Assembly: GCF_022346995.1 (NCBI RefSeq) | Contig: NZ_JAKRNM010000001.1 | Coordinates: 496,001 to 560,000, forward strand | Direction: 5' to 3' | DNA: 64,000 nucleotides | Source: Paenibacillus sp. ACRRY | GTDB lineage: Bacteria > Bacillota > Bacilli > Paenibacillales > Paenibacillaceae | Part shown: one piece after another, positions 1-8,720 of the stretch | Layout of the letters: each line of letters opens with the position of its first letter | Numbering within the stretch: the first letter of the stretch is position 1 | Translations under genes and position numbers: made by a program | Notes under the pieces: generated by a model | What the model saw: only the letters and a program-made list of their open reading frames with translations | What the model was told of the DNA's origin: nothing | Databases searched by the model: none

Positions 1-166
1 AGAAGCTTTGCATTCAGGTAATCTACCTTTGTAAATAACACATATAGATGAATCAAATGAATAAGGATTTAAGATTTTTTATGTTATTTTAAGGTATTAT
101 TTTCCGAATACATTATATTTAATTAAAAAGTAGATTTAGGAAAAGCCTAAGGGGGATCATAATTTA

Positions 167-1270
167 ATGGACAACAACAAGCCGTCGCAATCTGACAATG
201 AAGAAGAAATGAAAGATTCTTTGACCGAAGAGCGGGAGAACCAGGTAGAAACAACGATGGTGCCGGAAATACAAGAAGAGGAGAATCAACAGCATTCATC
301 CGAGGCACATCCACAAGTGGTTAAAGGGAAAAAAAATGTGGTCTGGATGGTAATCTCCGGAGTACTGGCAGCCGCACTTATCGTTGTACTCGTATATCCA
401 CCGTTTGGCGGGGGCAGGGAGTCTGTGGCTTCGGTCAATGGTACGGACATTTCTAAGGATGAGCTGTATAATGAATTGGTTTCTCTTGGTGGCGAGAGCA
501 CACTGAACAGCATGATTACAATGAAGTTGATCGATCAGGAGGCCACAAAAGCGAACGTATCTGTTACTGAACAAGATGTGAACGACGAGATTGAATCTCT
601 AAAAACCCAGTATGGCGGTGAAGAAGGGCTTAACATGGCACTTTCTCAATCAGGCATGACCATGGATTCGCTCAAGAAAAATACGGAAGTCCAAGTGAAG
701 ATCCGTAAAATTCTTGAACCGCAAACGACAGTAAAAGATGAGGATATCAGTGCTTATTATGAGGCGAACAAAGCAACATTCGCCACTCCGGAGCAGGTAA
801 GAGCATCCCATATCCTAGTGGCGACGAAAGAAGAAGCGGATGAGATCAAAAAACAATTGGATGAGGGAGCAGATTTTGCAACCCTGGCAAAAGAGAAATC
901 CACAGATACAGGCTCTGCAGCGAATGGCGGGGATCTTGGATTTTTTGGAGAAGGTGAAATGGTAGAAGCATTTGAGAAAGCAGCTTTCTCCATGAAAGTC
1001 GATGAGATTAGCGACCCAATTAAGTCCGATTATGGTTACCACATTATCAAGAAGACAGATTCTAAAGAAGCTACTAATCCAACGCAAGAAGACAAAAAAG
1101 AAGATATTCGTAATATACTCGTGGAGCAGCAAGTCGGTGAACTCAGTACCAATTGGATGAGCGAATTGCGTTCCAAGGCTACAATTGTTAACACACTTGA
1201 GCCAGCAGATGAAAGCACGGATGCTGCCGCGGCTACCGCTGAGGATACAGAATCCTCTGCCAAGGAATAA
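167..1270 (+). CDS. membrane-anchored parvulin-type peptidyl-prolyl isomerase (PrsA/SurA-like foldase)
   Basis: Likely catalyses cis-trans isomerisation of prolyl bonds and assists folding of exported proteins outside the membrane. The 367-residue product begins with an acidic, charged cytoplasmic segment (about residues 1-55), then one hydrophobic segment (about 58-78, VVWMVISGVLAAALIVVLV), then a SurA N-like helical region and a parvulin domain (about 210-305) with the typical VRASHILV opening and the GGDLGFF and DYGYHII blocks. A low-complexity Ala/Glu/Thr tail follows. The ATG at 167 is preceded by AAGGGGGATCA. Unlike Bacillus PrsA, which is a lipoprotein, I see no lipobox Cys, so this is a type II single-pass protein. 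It is monocistronic, with a terminator directly downstream. The family call is firm; the substrates are unknown. Confidence 0.9.
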   Translation: MDNNKPSQSDNEEEMKDSLTEERENQVETTMVPEIQEEENQQHSSEAHPQVVKGKKNVVWMVISGVLAAALIVVLVYPPFGGGRESVASVNGTDISKDELYNELVSLGGESTLNSMITMKLIDQEATKANVSVTEQDVNDEIESLKTQYGGEEGLNMALSQSGMTMDSLKKNTEVQVKIRKILEPQTTVKDEDISAYYEANKATFATPEQVRASHILVATKEEADEIKKQLDEGADFATLAKEKSTDTGSAANGGDLGFFGEGEMVEAFEKAAFSMKVDEISDPIKSDYGYHIIKKTDSKEATNPTQEDKKEDIRNILVEQQVGELSTNWMSELRSKATIVNTLEPADESTDAAAATAEDTESSAKE

Positions 1271-1300
1271 TAGTCACGACAGATGGAATAGAAACAAGGA

Positions 1301-1353
1301 AGCAGCTGACCAATTTGGCCTGTAAGGTTCGAATTTGATCAGCTGTTTTTTCT
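1301..1353 (+). terminator. intrinsic terminator after the foldase gene
   Basis: The arms AGCAGCTGA (1301-1309) and TCAGCTGT (1339-1346) can pair, with further partial pairing of AATT stretches inside, followed by a run of T residues. It ends the foldase transcript. Confidence 0.6.
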
Positions 1354-1468
1354 TGTATCTTTAAGAGTAAGGCGGTGAAAATCAATATTTTAAATTCATT
1401 CTTAGCAGAAGGTAGCTTTAAATAGAGCAAGTAAGGTTAACAGAACATGCTATGACTAATTTGGTTTA

Positions 1469-1477
1469 TGCTATAAT
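1469..1477 (+). promoter_or_regulatory. extended -10 promoter upstream of the 30-codon ORF and Ldh2 gene
   Basis: TG-C-TATAAT (TATAAT at 1472-1477) matches an extended -10 element, about 50 bases upstream of the short ORF. No convincing -35 hexamer is present 17 bases upstream, which is tolerated by extended -10 promoters. Confidence 0.4.
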
Positions 1478-1527
1478 GATATGCTTATATGACAATAAGA
1501 AAATTTTCAAATAGGAGTGTGATTCAT

Positions 1528-1620
1528 ATGCAAAAGGGTAACAAGAAAGCACAGAACAACTCATTCCTCGCCACAATAGGGTCTCACATTCACACGGCTC
1601 TCTGGGATATCAGACAATGA
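1528..1620 (+). CDS. 30-residue upstream ORF overlapping the dehydrogenase start (unknown)
   Basis: A short ORF starting ATG (1528) with AGGAG about 10 bases upstream encodes 30 residues (begins MQKGNKKAQNNSFL, ends LWDIRQ). Its TGA (1618-1620) overlaps the ATG of the dehydrogenase gene (1617) as ATGA. The dehydrogenase start itself has only a weak ribosome binding site, so the ORF probably carries the translation signal and couples translation into the next gene. No family is recognised. It could be a leader peptide, a real small protein, or the shortened N-terminal remnant of a longer gene. Confidence 0.45.
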   Translation: MQKGNKKAQNNSFLATIGSHIHTALWDIRQ

Positions 1621-2585
1621 GTTATAACCTGGATAGTGCAAGAGAGTTGGCCATTCGTGTAATTCTTGCGACTGGCGCGAGCCAAGCAGTGGCAACTTCA
1701 CTTGCTGAAGCAACCGTCGGCGCAGAGTGTTCCGGTCGCAGTGGGGTTGGATTCGCCCATCTTCCCGATTATCTGGAAGGCTTTTTGAATGGTCGTATAA
1801 CGGCTACAGCAGAACCGGAAATATCCTTTCCAACCCCTACGATTATAAAAGCCGATGCTAAGGGTGGTATCGCCCAGCTCGGTTTTGATCGTGCTTTTGA
1901 GGAGTTGCTAACACGTGCGAGTACATATGGGGTAAGCATATTTTCATTAAAGAATAGTTATACTGCCGGTGAACTGGGTTACTACGTAAGGAAACTAGCC
2001 CATAGGGGGATGGTAGCTTTCGCAACAACGAATGGGCCTGCTTTAATGGCTGCGGGACAGGGGGCGGAAGCCGTTTATGGAACGAACCCTCTTGCATTTG
2101 CTGCACCTGTTGATAACAGGTCTCCCTTGGTATTCGACCAGGCATCCAGCGCCACAGCCTTTGTTAATATACGTAAAGCTGCTGAACGAGGAGAGGATAT
2201 ACCGGAAGGTTGGGCCATTGACGAGAAAGGGAATAACACTACTGATCCGCGCGAAGCAATCAAGGGGGCATTACTTACTTTTGGAGGTACACGTGGTGCT
2301 AATATTGCTCTCATGGTTGAAATACTCGCTGCAGGTGCGACAGGTGCAAACTGGTCACTTGATGCGCCATCCTTCGATGAAGGCAGTGAATCGCCTGGAG
2401 CAGGAGTATTTATTATTGCTTTGGATCCCGAACTGCTATCGCCCGGTTTTTCCGCTCGATTAGTCTCTCAGATTGAACGATTGTCTGCTAAGGGAATTCA
2501 TATCCCGGGAGGCAGCACTATTTTGGAGGAAATAGATATCCCTTCTTCTTTGGTTGAAACACTGGAGAGCTATTGTCTCAAGTGA
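1617..2585 (+). CDS. Ldh2 family malate/lactate/ureidoglycolate-type dehydrogenase, catalytic His apparently replaced
   Basis: The product (322 residues, normal for the family) resembles NAD(P)H-dependent 2-keto acid reductases of the Ldh2 superfamily: an N-terminal helical region, the GFAHLPDYLEGF block (about 45-56), a nucleotide-binding middle with GTNPLAFAAPVD, and a C-terminal region with GGTRGANIALMVEIL. In the family the first conserved block normally carries a catalytic Ser-His-Gly; here the aligned stretch reads GRSGVGFAHL, so the His seems to be missing. Activity or substrate may therefore differ. The ATG overlaps the stop of the preceding short ORF, and no alternative start exists between it and the upstream in-frame stop at 1539. 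A strong terminator follows. Substrate not predictable. Confidence 0.8.
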   Translation: MSYNLDSARELAIRVILATGASQAVATSLAEATVGAECSGRSGVGFAHLPDYLEGFLNGRITATAEPEISFPTPTIIKADAKGGIAQLGFDRAFEELLTRASTYGVSIFSLKNSYTAGELGYYVRKLAHRGMVAFATTNGPALMAAGQGAEAVYGTNPLAFAAPVDNRSPLVFDQASSATAFVNIRKAAERGEDIPEGWAIDEKGNNTTDPREAIKGALLTFGGTRGANIALMVEILAAGATGANWSLDAPSFDEGSESPGAGVFIIALDPELLSPGFSARLVSQIERLSAKGIHIPGGSTILEEIDIPSSLVETLESYCLK

Positions 2586-2629
2586 AATAATCGGAATATT
2601 GATGACTCAGAAAAAGAAGGAGTAAAACA

Positions 2630-2658
2630 AGGACTGGCTAATGAGCCAGTCTTTTTTT
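2630..2658 (+). terminator. intrinsic terminator after the Ldh2 gene
   Basis: Perfect 8-bp stem GACTGGCT/AGCCAGTC (2632-2639 with 2644-2651), a 4-base loop and a run of eight T residues. Confidence 0.85.
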
Positions 2659-3048
2659 GGACCTTTCTCTGGGCGAGATACATATTGTTAAGCCTACTCG
2701 GCTGTGTTACCTTCATAAGTTTTAGTCTGAGCAAACATCACTTTATTTTATATATTAAATATGTAAAGTATACAAATAAAAAAAATAATAGTATCCTTTC
2801 AAAAAGCGACAAATTTTGAAATAGGCGTGTGGTACCGGTATCTTTCTGTAGAAGAATGTCGCATAACATCATAGCAATCTATCATTTATGTATGGGAAAT
2901 GCTAAAAAAAATATCGGAAATTCTCTTGAATATGTATATAATAAGATAATTCGAACTTTTTCGCGTTGCTTCGATAAAGAGGGATTCTTGTTTCATATTA
3001 CAATTCGACTGATTTCGCTATTATTCGTCATTTTACAACCATTTTTTA

Positions 3049-3077
3049 TTGACACAATATATCTAGCGTGACATAAT
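3049..3077 (+). promoter_or_regulatory. sigma-A promoter of the amino-acid ABC operon
   Basis: TTGACA (3049-3054), a 17-base spacer and CATAAT (3072-3077). It lies about 70 bases upstream of the first gene. The rest of the 2659-3148 gap is AT-rich; the 80-codon GTG-start frame there has no ribosome binding site and I see no gene in it. Confidence 0.75.
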
Positions 3078-3148
3078 ACTTTTCATACTAAATTACTATG
3101 TTATATCGGATATTTTAATTTCCGTGATTACACGAGGGGGAAGTTGTA

Positions 3149-3991
3149 ATGAAAAAGAGATTTATGCCAGGCGTTTTTATTCTATTGTTGGGTATTGTTA
3201 TTGCAGGATGCGGAAATAAAAGCGGGGCAGATTCTGAAGCTCAAAGTGGTGCGGGAACAGGTCAAAAAACAATTGTCGCAGCAACCAGCGGAGTCAGTAA
3301 TCCATTCAGTTACGATAAAGACGGTGAATTGACAGGATACGATGTTGAAGTTATGAAAGCCGTTTTCGAAGGGCTGCCAGAATACAAATTGGAAGTGCAA
3401 GCGATTGAGTTTGAAGGAATTCTGACAGGACTGGATAACGGACGTTTTCAACTGGGAGCAAACAATTTCAGTTCTAATCCTGAACGTCGTGAGAAATATG
3501 ATTTTTCGTTGCCCATCATTGAAAATGCGAATGTGTTCGTTGTTCGTAAAGACGACAACACCCTCAAATCGATCGAAGATCTGAAAGGGTACAAAGCCGT
3601 AACCGAAGTAGGAAACTCCGGTGCAACACTACTTGAGAATTACAATACAGATCATCCGGATGCCAAAGCAGACATCATGTATACAGACGAAAACTTCGTG
3701 AAGCAGTTTGAAGGCATCGAAGCAGGACGTTACGATGTGCGCATTATTTCCCGTGTTTCTGCGGAGAAAGCCATCAAAGAACATGGTTTCACCAATCTGA
3801 AAGTTGTACCATTCTCTACAGAAAACAGTGACCCAGGTTCATATATCCTGTTCACCAAATCTGCTGATAGTACTCTGCTCGATGCGGTCAACAAACGCAT
3901 CAAGGAAATGTACAATGATGGTACGCTGCTTAAAATCAGCGAAGAACAGCTGGGCGGAGACTACCTGCCGAAAAAAGAACTGATGGAATAG
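3149..3991 (+). CDS. polar amino-acid ABC transporter substrate-binding lipoprotein
   Basis: Extracytoplasmic receptor of a PAAT-family importer. The 280-residue protein has a signal sequence ending in the lipobox VIAGC (Cys at about residue 21), a short Ser/Gly-rich linker, and a type-II periplasmic-binding fold (SBP_bac_3) with TSGVSNPFSYDKDGELTGYDVEV and the RREKYDFSLP block typical of cystine/glutamine-type receptors. The resemblance to TcyA-like cystine receptors is inference only. It is the first gene of an operon with a CapA-like gene, a permease and an ATPase. The GAGGGGG ribosome binding site lies 8 bases before the ATG. Confidence 0.88.
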   Translation: MKKRFMPGVFILLLGIVIAGCGNKSGADSEAQSGAGTGQKTIVAATSGVSNPFSYDKDGELTGYDVEVMKAVFEGLPEYKLEVQAIEFEGILTGLDNGRFQLGANNFSSNPERREKYDFSLPIIENANVFVVRKDDNTLKSIEDLKGYKAVTEVGNSGATLLENYNTDHPDAKADIMYTDENFVKQFEGIEAGRYDVRIISRVSAEKAIKEHGFTNLKVVPFSTENSDPGSYILFTKSADSTLLDAVNKRIKEMYNDGTLLKISEEQLGGDYLPKKELME

Positions 3992-4009
3992 TGAGAAAAG
4001 GGTGAAATT

Positions 4010-5344
4010 ATGAAATTTATCGTTACAGGAGATGCGCTGTTTTCAAGCAGCAATTTGCATAAAACAATGGATCCTAACCTTCTCGCACTGTTGCGCGGGG
4101 CAGATGAGGTGTTCACCAATGCTGAATTCGTTACGCCGAGAAAAAATACGATTCCGGCATCTGGCCGTGGTTATCAGACAAGTGTACGTCCCAAAGCGTT
4201 GGATGAGTTTGGTCCGCTAAATATTCGTTACGTGAGTTTTGCAAATAACCATACAGGCGATTACGGTGTCGAAGGTTTATGCGACACAATTGATGAGGCG
4301 GAGCAGCGCGGCTTGGTTCCGCTGGGTGTCGGACACAGTTTACACGATGCACGTAAACCGGTATTTGTAGATACGGCAGATGGACGGATCGCGATCATCA
4401 CCATCGATGTAACAAGAAGCGAGGTATTTGCTGCTTCGAACCCTGGCAACGGGGTTCCAGCTCGTCCAGGCGTCAATCCTCTTCGCTGGTCACGCACGTA
4501 TGTCGTGAATGATCAGGATTTTGAAACACTGAAAGAAATCAGCGAACGTATCGGGATTTCACCAAGTATGGAAGAAGGAAAGCGAATCGAAACGTACAAG
4601 AGCAAATCGGAAAATCACTACGAATTCGGATCACTCTTTGAAGGTTATCTGACGTTCGAAAAAGGGGATAACCCTCGTGTCAAAACCGAAGCTCATGCAC
4701 AAGACCAGCAGGAAATTCTCCGTACGATTCGGGATGCCAAAGAGCGGAGTGATTTTGTATTCGTAAGCTTGCACACCCATGAAGGGGAGAATGAAAACTG
4801 GTATTCGGACTATCCTGCTGAATTCATCGAAACGTTTGCGCGTGGTGCAATTGATGCAGGAGCGAATTGTGTATTTGGACATGGGGCCCACTTTACAAGA
4901 GGTGTGGAATTGCATAACGGTCAACCGATTTTTTATAACATCGGCAGTCTGTTCATGGAGTTTGAAGCTGGGGAGTCGATCATTTCTCCGGAGATGTTTA
5001 CGGCTTACGGCTATTCCGAAAACGAATCCCCATCTACGCTGCACAAAAACAGAACGAAGGACAGTGAAGGGAACTGGCAAGGCTTCTACAGTGATCCGAA
5101 GTTTTCCGAAAACTTCCTTGTTTCGTTTGATCTCAGCGTTGACGAAAATCGCTTCGATTATGAGCTGATTCCAATCGATCTCAGACTTACTCACCAGACC
5201 GTAACCAAACGCGGGCTACCTGTCCTGGCATCAGAAGATGCTACGACATCATTGCTTGAACGGCTGAACGCAGTCAGTAAGGAGCGTTATCATACAGAAA
5301 TCGTTCGCCAAGGCGAAGTGTTGACCGTTAAAGAGTGGAAGTAA
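4010..5344 (+). CDS. CapA/PgsA-type metallophosphatase-fold protein, cytoplasmic
   Basis: A 444-residue member of the CapA family (calcineurin-like fold; name-giving members act in poly-gamma-glutamate capsule formation). Visible motifs are GDALF (about 7-11), TNAEF, the FANNHTGDYG block (about 78-87), SLHTHEGENENWY (about 255) and GHGAHFTRGVE (about 290), matching the Asp/Asn/His metal-site blocks of the family. There is no signal peptide or membrane segment, so it should act in the cytoplasm, unlike PgsA. It sits 18 bases after the binding-protein gene and about 50 bases before the permease gene, inside one apparent operon. An inferred role is hydrolysis or processing of the imported amino acid derivative or small peptide; the reaction is not known. 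Confidence 0.82.
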   Translation: MKFIVTGDALFSSSNLHKTMDPNLLALLRGADEVFTNAEFVTPRKNTIPASGRGYQTSVRPKALDEFGPLNIRYVSFANNHTGDYGVEGLCDTIDEAEQRGLVPLGVGHSLHDARKPVFVDTADGRIAIITIDVTRSEVFAASNPGNGVPARPGVNPLRWSRTYVVNDQDFETLKEISERIGISPSMEEGKRIETYKSKSENHYEFGSLFEGYLTFEKGDNPRVKTEAHAQDQQEILRTIRDAKERSDFVFVSLHTHEGENENWYSDYPAEFIETFARGAIDAGANCVFGHGAHFTRGVELHNGQPIFYNIGSLFMEFEAGESIISPEMFTAYGYSENESPSTLHKNRTKDSEGNWQGFYSDPKFSENFLVSFDLSVDENRFDYELIPIDLRLTHQTVTKRGLPVLASEDATTSLLERLNAVSKERYHTEIVRQGEVLTVKEWK

Positions 5345-5394
5345 TTCCACTCTTGCTGTATTTAGAACATATTGCGGAAGGAATGTAATACTTC

Positions 5395-6150
5395 ATGGGA
5401 GAAATTTTTGATATCAATGCGGTGTTTTCTGCCATTCCCCGACTATTAGAGGTTCTGCCTGTGAGTCTGCAGATCACAAGTATTTCAATGGTTATCGGTC
5501 TTGTATTTGCCTTGATCTTTGCCGTGATCCGCATGAGAAAGATTCCTGTACTCAGTCAGGTTGTGGCCGTGTTCATCTCGTTTATTCGGGGAACACCAAT
5601 CATTGTACAGCTGTACTTAACGTATAACGGGATACCACTGTTGTTAAAGTTCATCAATCAACAGTATGGGACCGATTATAACATTAACGCTGTGCCTGCG
5701 ATGCTGTTTGTTCTGGTGACATTTGCATTTAATGAAGCTGCTTATAACTCGGAGACGATCCGTGCAGCTCTGCAATCCGTAAACAAGGGGCAGATAGAAG
5801 CAGCCGAGTCGCTTGGCATGACTTATCTTCAAGTACTACGCAGAGTTATCGTACCTCAAGCCCTGGTCGTTGCCATTCCGCCGCTGGGTAATGCCTTGAT
5901 CGGTTTGCTTAAGGGAACATCCCTGGCATTTGTCGCTGGGGTTATCGAGATGACTGCACAAGGTAAAATCATTTCCGGAAGCAATTTTCGGTTTTTCGAA
6001 GTTTATCTAGCACTCGCAATCATTTATTGGATCATGACGATTATTATTGAACAAATTTTGCGTTTCCTGGAGAAGAGATTCTCGATTCCCGATCCGGTAC
6101 AAAAAACGATGAACAAAGGCTGGTTCTCCATGGGAAGGAGGGAGATCTGA
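5395..6150 (+). CDS. polar amino-acid ABC transporter permease
   Basis: Membrane subunit of the importer, 251 residues with about five transmembrane segments. The cytoplasmic EAA loop reads EAAESLGMTYLQVLRRVIVPQA, followed by the PPLGN block, diagnostic for the HisM/GlnP/TcyB family. The start is ATG with GGAAGGAATG upstream. Its TGA overlaps the ATG of the ATPase gene as TGATG, implying translational coupling. Confidence 0.9.
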   Translation: MGEIFDINAVFSAIPRLLEVLPVSLQITSISMVIGLVFALIFAVIRMRKIPVLSQVVAVFISFIRGTPIIVQLYLTYNGIPLLLKFINQQYGTDYNINAVPAMLFVLVTFAFNEAAYNSETIRAALQSVNKGQIEAAESLGMTYLQVLRRVIVPQALVVAIPPLGNALIGLLKGTSLAFVAGVIEMTAQGKIISGSNFRFFEVYLALAIIYWIMTIIIEQILRFLEKRFSIPDPVQKTMNKGWFSMGRREI

Positions 6151-6902
6151 TGATCAAGGTAAGCAATTTGTCAAAGTCTTTTCACGGCAATCTCATTTTG
6201 GACGATATTTCGGTGGATATTGAGAAGGGAGATGTTGTAGCCCTTATTGGTTCGTCAGGTGCGGGGAAATCTACTTTTTTACGCTCTTTGAATTGCCTGG
6301 AAAAGGCAAACAAAGGCCTTCTGGACCTTGAAGGACTTAAGGTGGACTTCAGCAAAATTACAAGCAATGAGCGCCTGGAGCTGCGCAAACAAACCGCAAT
6401 GGTCTTTCAGCAATTCAACCTTTTTCAGCACCGGACCGCACTGGACAATGTGAAAGAAGGTCTGAAGGTCGTCAAGAAAATGAAGGACAAGGATGCCACT
6501 GAAATTGCCAAAAGGCAGTTGGAACAGGTTGGGTTGGCCGAACGGGCGCATTATTATCCGAAACATCTGTCCGGAGGACAGCAACAGCGTGTCGGTATTG
6601 CGCGTGCGTTGGCAATGGAGCCCAAGCTTCTCCTGCTCGACGAGCCAACATCTGCACTTGATCCCGAGCTGGTAGGTGAGGTGCTGCAAACCATAAAAAA
6701 AACAGCTGCCAGCGGACAAACCATGCTGCTTGTTTCACACGAAATGAGCTTTGTATACGAAGTGGCCAACAAGGTACTTTTCCTGGACAAGGGGAAAATC
6801 GTAGAGGAAGGAACGCCGGATGAAGTATTTAATCACCCGAAATCACAGCGGGCTAAGGAGTTTCTACAGAATTACTTCCGTAACAAATCCGGCAACCTCT
6901 AA
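6150..6902 (+). CDS. polar amino-acid ABC transporter ATP-binding protein
   Basis: Energising subunit (GlnQ/TcyC type), 250 residues. Walker A GSSGAGKST (about 34-42), Q-loop FQQFNLF, ABC signature LSGGQQQRVGIARAL (about 140), Walker B LLLLDEPTSALDP, and the switch His in LLVSHEM. Last gene of the four-gene operon; a hairpin follows. Confidence 0.92.
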   Translation: MIKVSNLSKSFHGNLILDDISVDIEKGDVVALIGSSGAGKSTFLRSLNCLEKANKGLLDLEGLKVDFSKITSNERLELRKQTAMVFQQFNLFQHRTALDNVKEGLKVVKKMKDKDATEIAKRQLEQVGLAERAHYYPKHLSGGQQQRVGIARALAMEPKLLLLDEPTSALDPELVGEVLQTIKKTAASGQTMLLVSHEMSFVYEVANKVLFLDKGKIVEEGTPDEVFNHPKSQRAKEFLQNYFRNKSGNL

Positions 6903-6948
6903 TTTAGACAGTAACGAAAAGCATTTGAACTAAAAAAGTTATGCCGCC

Positions 6949-6990
6949 AGCGCGCATCGATATTCAATCGGTGCGCGTTGTTTGTATTTG
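6949..6990 (+). terminator. intrinsic terminator after the amino-acid ABC operon
   Basis: The stem GCGCATCGAT/ATCGGTGCGC closes on a 5-base loop and is followed by an interrupted T-rich stretch (TTGTTTGTATTT). Confidence 0.6.
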
Positions 6991-7157
6991 GGTCGTAATG
7001 TCGTTAAGTGTATTTATATGTATAACTTCAAATCAAAAATGGATTGAACAAGAAAGTATAAAAAGAAGGGAACTGAACATGGAATAAGCAAGAAATTTAC
7101 ATCTGATTGAACTATAATGGGCGTGTTTACAATACATTTGCTGGAGGAGAGCTGACA

Positions 7158-8720
7158 TTGAGAACATTTCAAAACCCCGTACTCCCCGGATTTTACCCTG
7201 ACCCATCAGCCATAAGAGTGGGAGAGGATTATTATCTGGTAACTTCAAGCTTTGAATATTTCCCTGGCGTGCCTCTGTTTCACAGTAAGGATATGGTTAA
7301 CTGGCGTCAGCTCGGCCATATCCTGGATCGGCCTTCTCAATTGAATCTAGATCATATCGCTCCATCTATGGGAATCTGGGCACCTACGATCCGGTATCAT
7401 AATGGGACCTTTTATATGATCACAACCTACGTCGATAATGAGAAACAGCAGCATAATTTCTATGTTACGGCTACTGATCCTGCCGGAGACTGGTCAGATC
7501 CTGTTTGGCTAGAAGATGCTCCCGGTATTGATCCATCCCTGTTCTTCGATGATGGCCGCGTATATTATACAGGCAACCGAGTTCCTCCAGGCGGGCAGGA
7601 ATATCCCAAACACATGGATATCTGGTTGCAGGAAATCGATCTAAGTCAAGGTAGACTGATTGGAGAGAAGTATAGTATCTGGCAGGGCGCACTTAAGGTT
7701 GCACATGCACAGGAAGGTGCTCATCTATACAAAATTGGCGAATGGTACTATGTGACTGTCGCAGAAGGAGGAACTGGCCACACTCATGCAGTTACCATAG
7801 CAAGGAGCAGGAAGGTCAAGGGTCCTTATGAGGGTCACAAAGCTAATCCGATTTTGACTCACAGGCATCTTGGAAGAGAGTTTCCAATTGTCAACGTGGG
7901 CCACGGCGAACTGGTGGAGACTCACCATGGCGAGTGGTGGATGTTTTGTCTTGCTTCCCGCACTGCGGGAGGTTATTACCGCAATCTTGGTCGTGAGACG
8001 TTTCTTGCACCTGTAATTTGGGAAAATGAGTGGCCAGTGGTTAGTCCTGGAAAAGGAATGTTGGAATTTGAGACGGTTGCCCCGAATCTGCCAGAACACA
8101 CGTGGGAGATCCCCTCTGTGAGAGAGGATTTTAATGTTCCAGAACTATCTCCCGTTTGGAATTTCCTTCGAACACCCCGTGGTGAGTTCTGGAGTCTAAC
8201 TGAACATCCAGGATATCTGCGTTTGAAACTGAAGCCGGAACAGTTAACTGCGCAAGGGAACCCCTCTTTTATTGGACGACGCCAACAGCATTTAAGCTTT
8301 ATCGCTGCAGTACGTCTTATATTTGAACCTCAAGCGGATGGTGAAGTGGCTGGCTTAGTACTGCTGCATAACGCGAACTTTCATTTCCGCTTTGTCTTAT
8401 CACGTGAAGGTGACAGGTATATTCTTCGCCTAATCGAACGTTTCGAGGGAGAAGAAAAAGAGCTTGGTTCTGACCGATGTGATGGAGGCAGAGTTCAGCT
8501 GAAAGTGGAAGCCCGTCATCAGGATTATAGCTTTTACTTTAGAACAGAAGAGGCAGATGAGTGGAAGACACTCTGCACGAATGTCGATGGAAGGCTGTTA
8601 AGCACTGACCTGGCCGGAGGCTTTACAGGAACATACATCGGCCTGTACGCCAGCTCTCAGGGAGCTCCTAGTACAACGTTTGCTGACTTTGATTGGTTTG
8701 ATTATGAAGGTTTGAATTAG
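7158..8720 (+). CDS. glycoside hydrolase family 43 (beta-xylosidase / alpha-L-arabinofuranosidase type)
   Basis: Intracellular enzyme probably removing xylose or arabinose units from imported oligosaccharides. The N-terminal five-bladed propeller (about residues 1-310) carries the GH43 catalytic acids: Asp in FYPDPSAIR (base), Asp in GIDPSLFFDD (modulator) and Glu in GHGELVETHHGEWW (acid). A C-terminal beta-sandwich (about 330-520) is typical of XynB-like members. No signal peptide. I place the start at TTG 7158 (MRTFQNPVLPG) because GGAGGAGA lies 8 bases upstream; the frame is open further upstream but without a ribosome binding site. Its TAG overlaps the stop of the convergent AraC gene. 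Substrate specificity (xyloside or arabinoside) cannot be read from sequence. Confidence 0.88.
   Translation: MRTFQNPVLPGFYPDPSAIRVGEDYYLVTSSFEYFPGVPLFHSKDMVNWRQLGHILDRPSQLNLDHIAPSMGIWAPTIRYHNGTFYMITTYVDNEKQQHNFYVTATDPAGDWSDPVWLEDAPGIDPSLFFDDGRVYYTGNRVPPGGQEYPKHMDIWLQEIDLSQGRLIGEKYSIWQGALKVAHAQEGAHLYKIGEWYYVTVAEGGTGHTHAVTIARSRKVKGPYEGHKANPILTHRHLGREFPIVNVGHGELVETHHGEWWMFCLASRTAGGYYRNLGRETFLAPVIWENEWPVVSPGKGMLEFETVAPNLPEHTWEIPSVREDFNVPELSPVWNFLRTPRGEFWSLTEHPGYLRLKLKPEQLTAQGNPSFIGRRQQHLSFIAAVRLIFEPQADGEVAGLVLLHNANFHFRFVLSREGDRYILRLIERFEGEEKELGSDRCDGGRVQLKVEARHQDYSFYFRTEEADEWKTLCTNVDGRLLSTDLAGGFTGTYIGLYASSQGAPSTTFADFDWFDYEGLN

Noticed and set aside
2829-3071. 80-codon GTG-start ORF before the amino-acid ABC operon
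   Set aside because: No ribosome binding site, AT-driven composition, and it runs across the -35 element and spacer of the promoter at 3049-3077.
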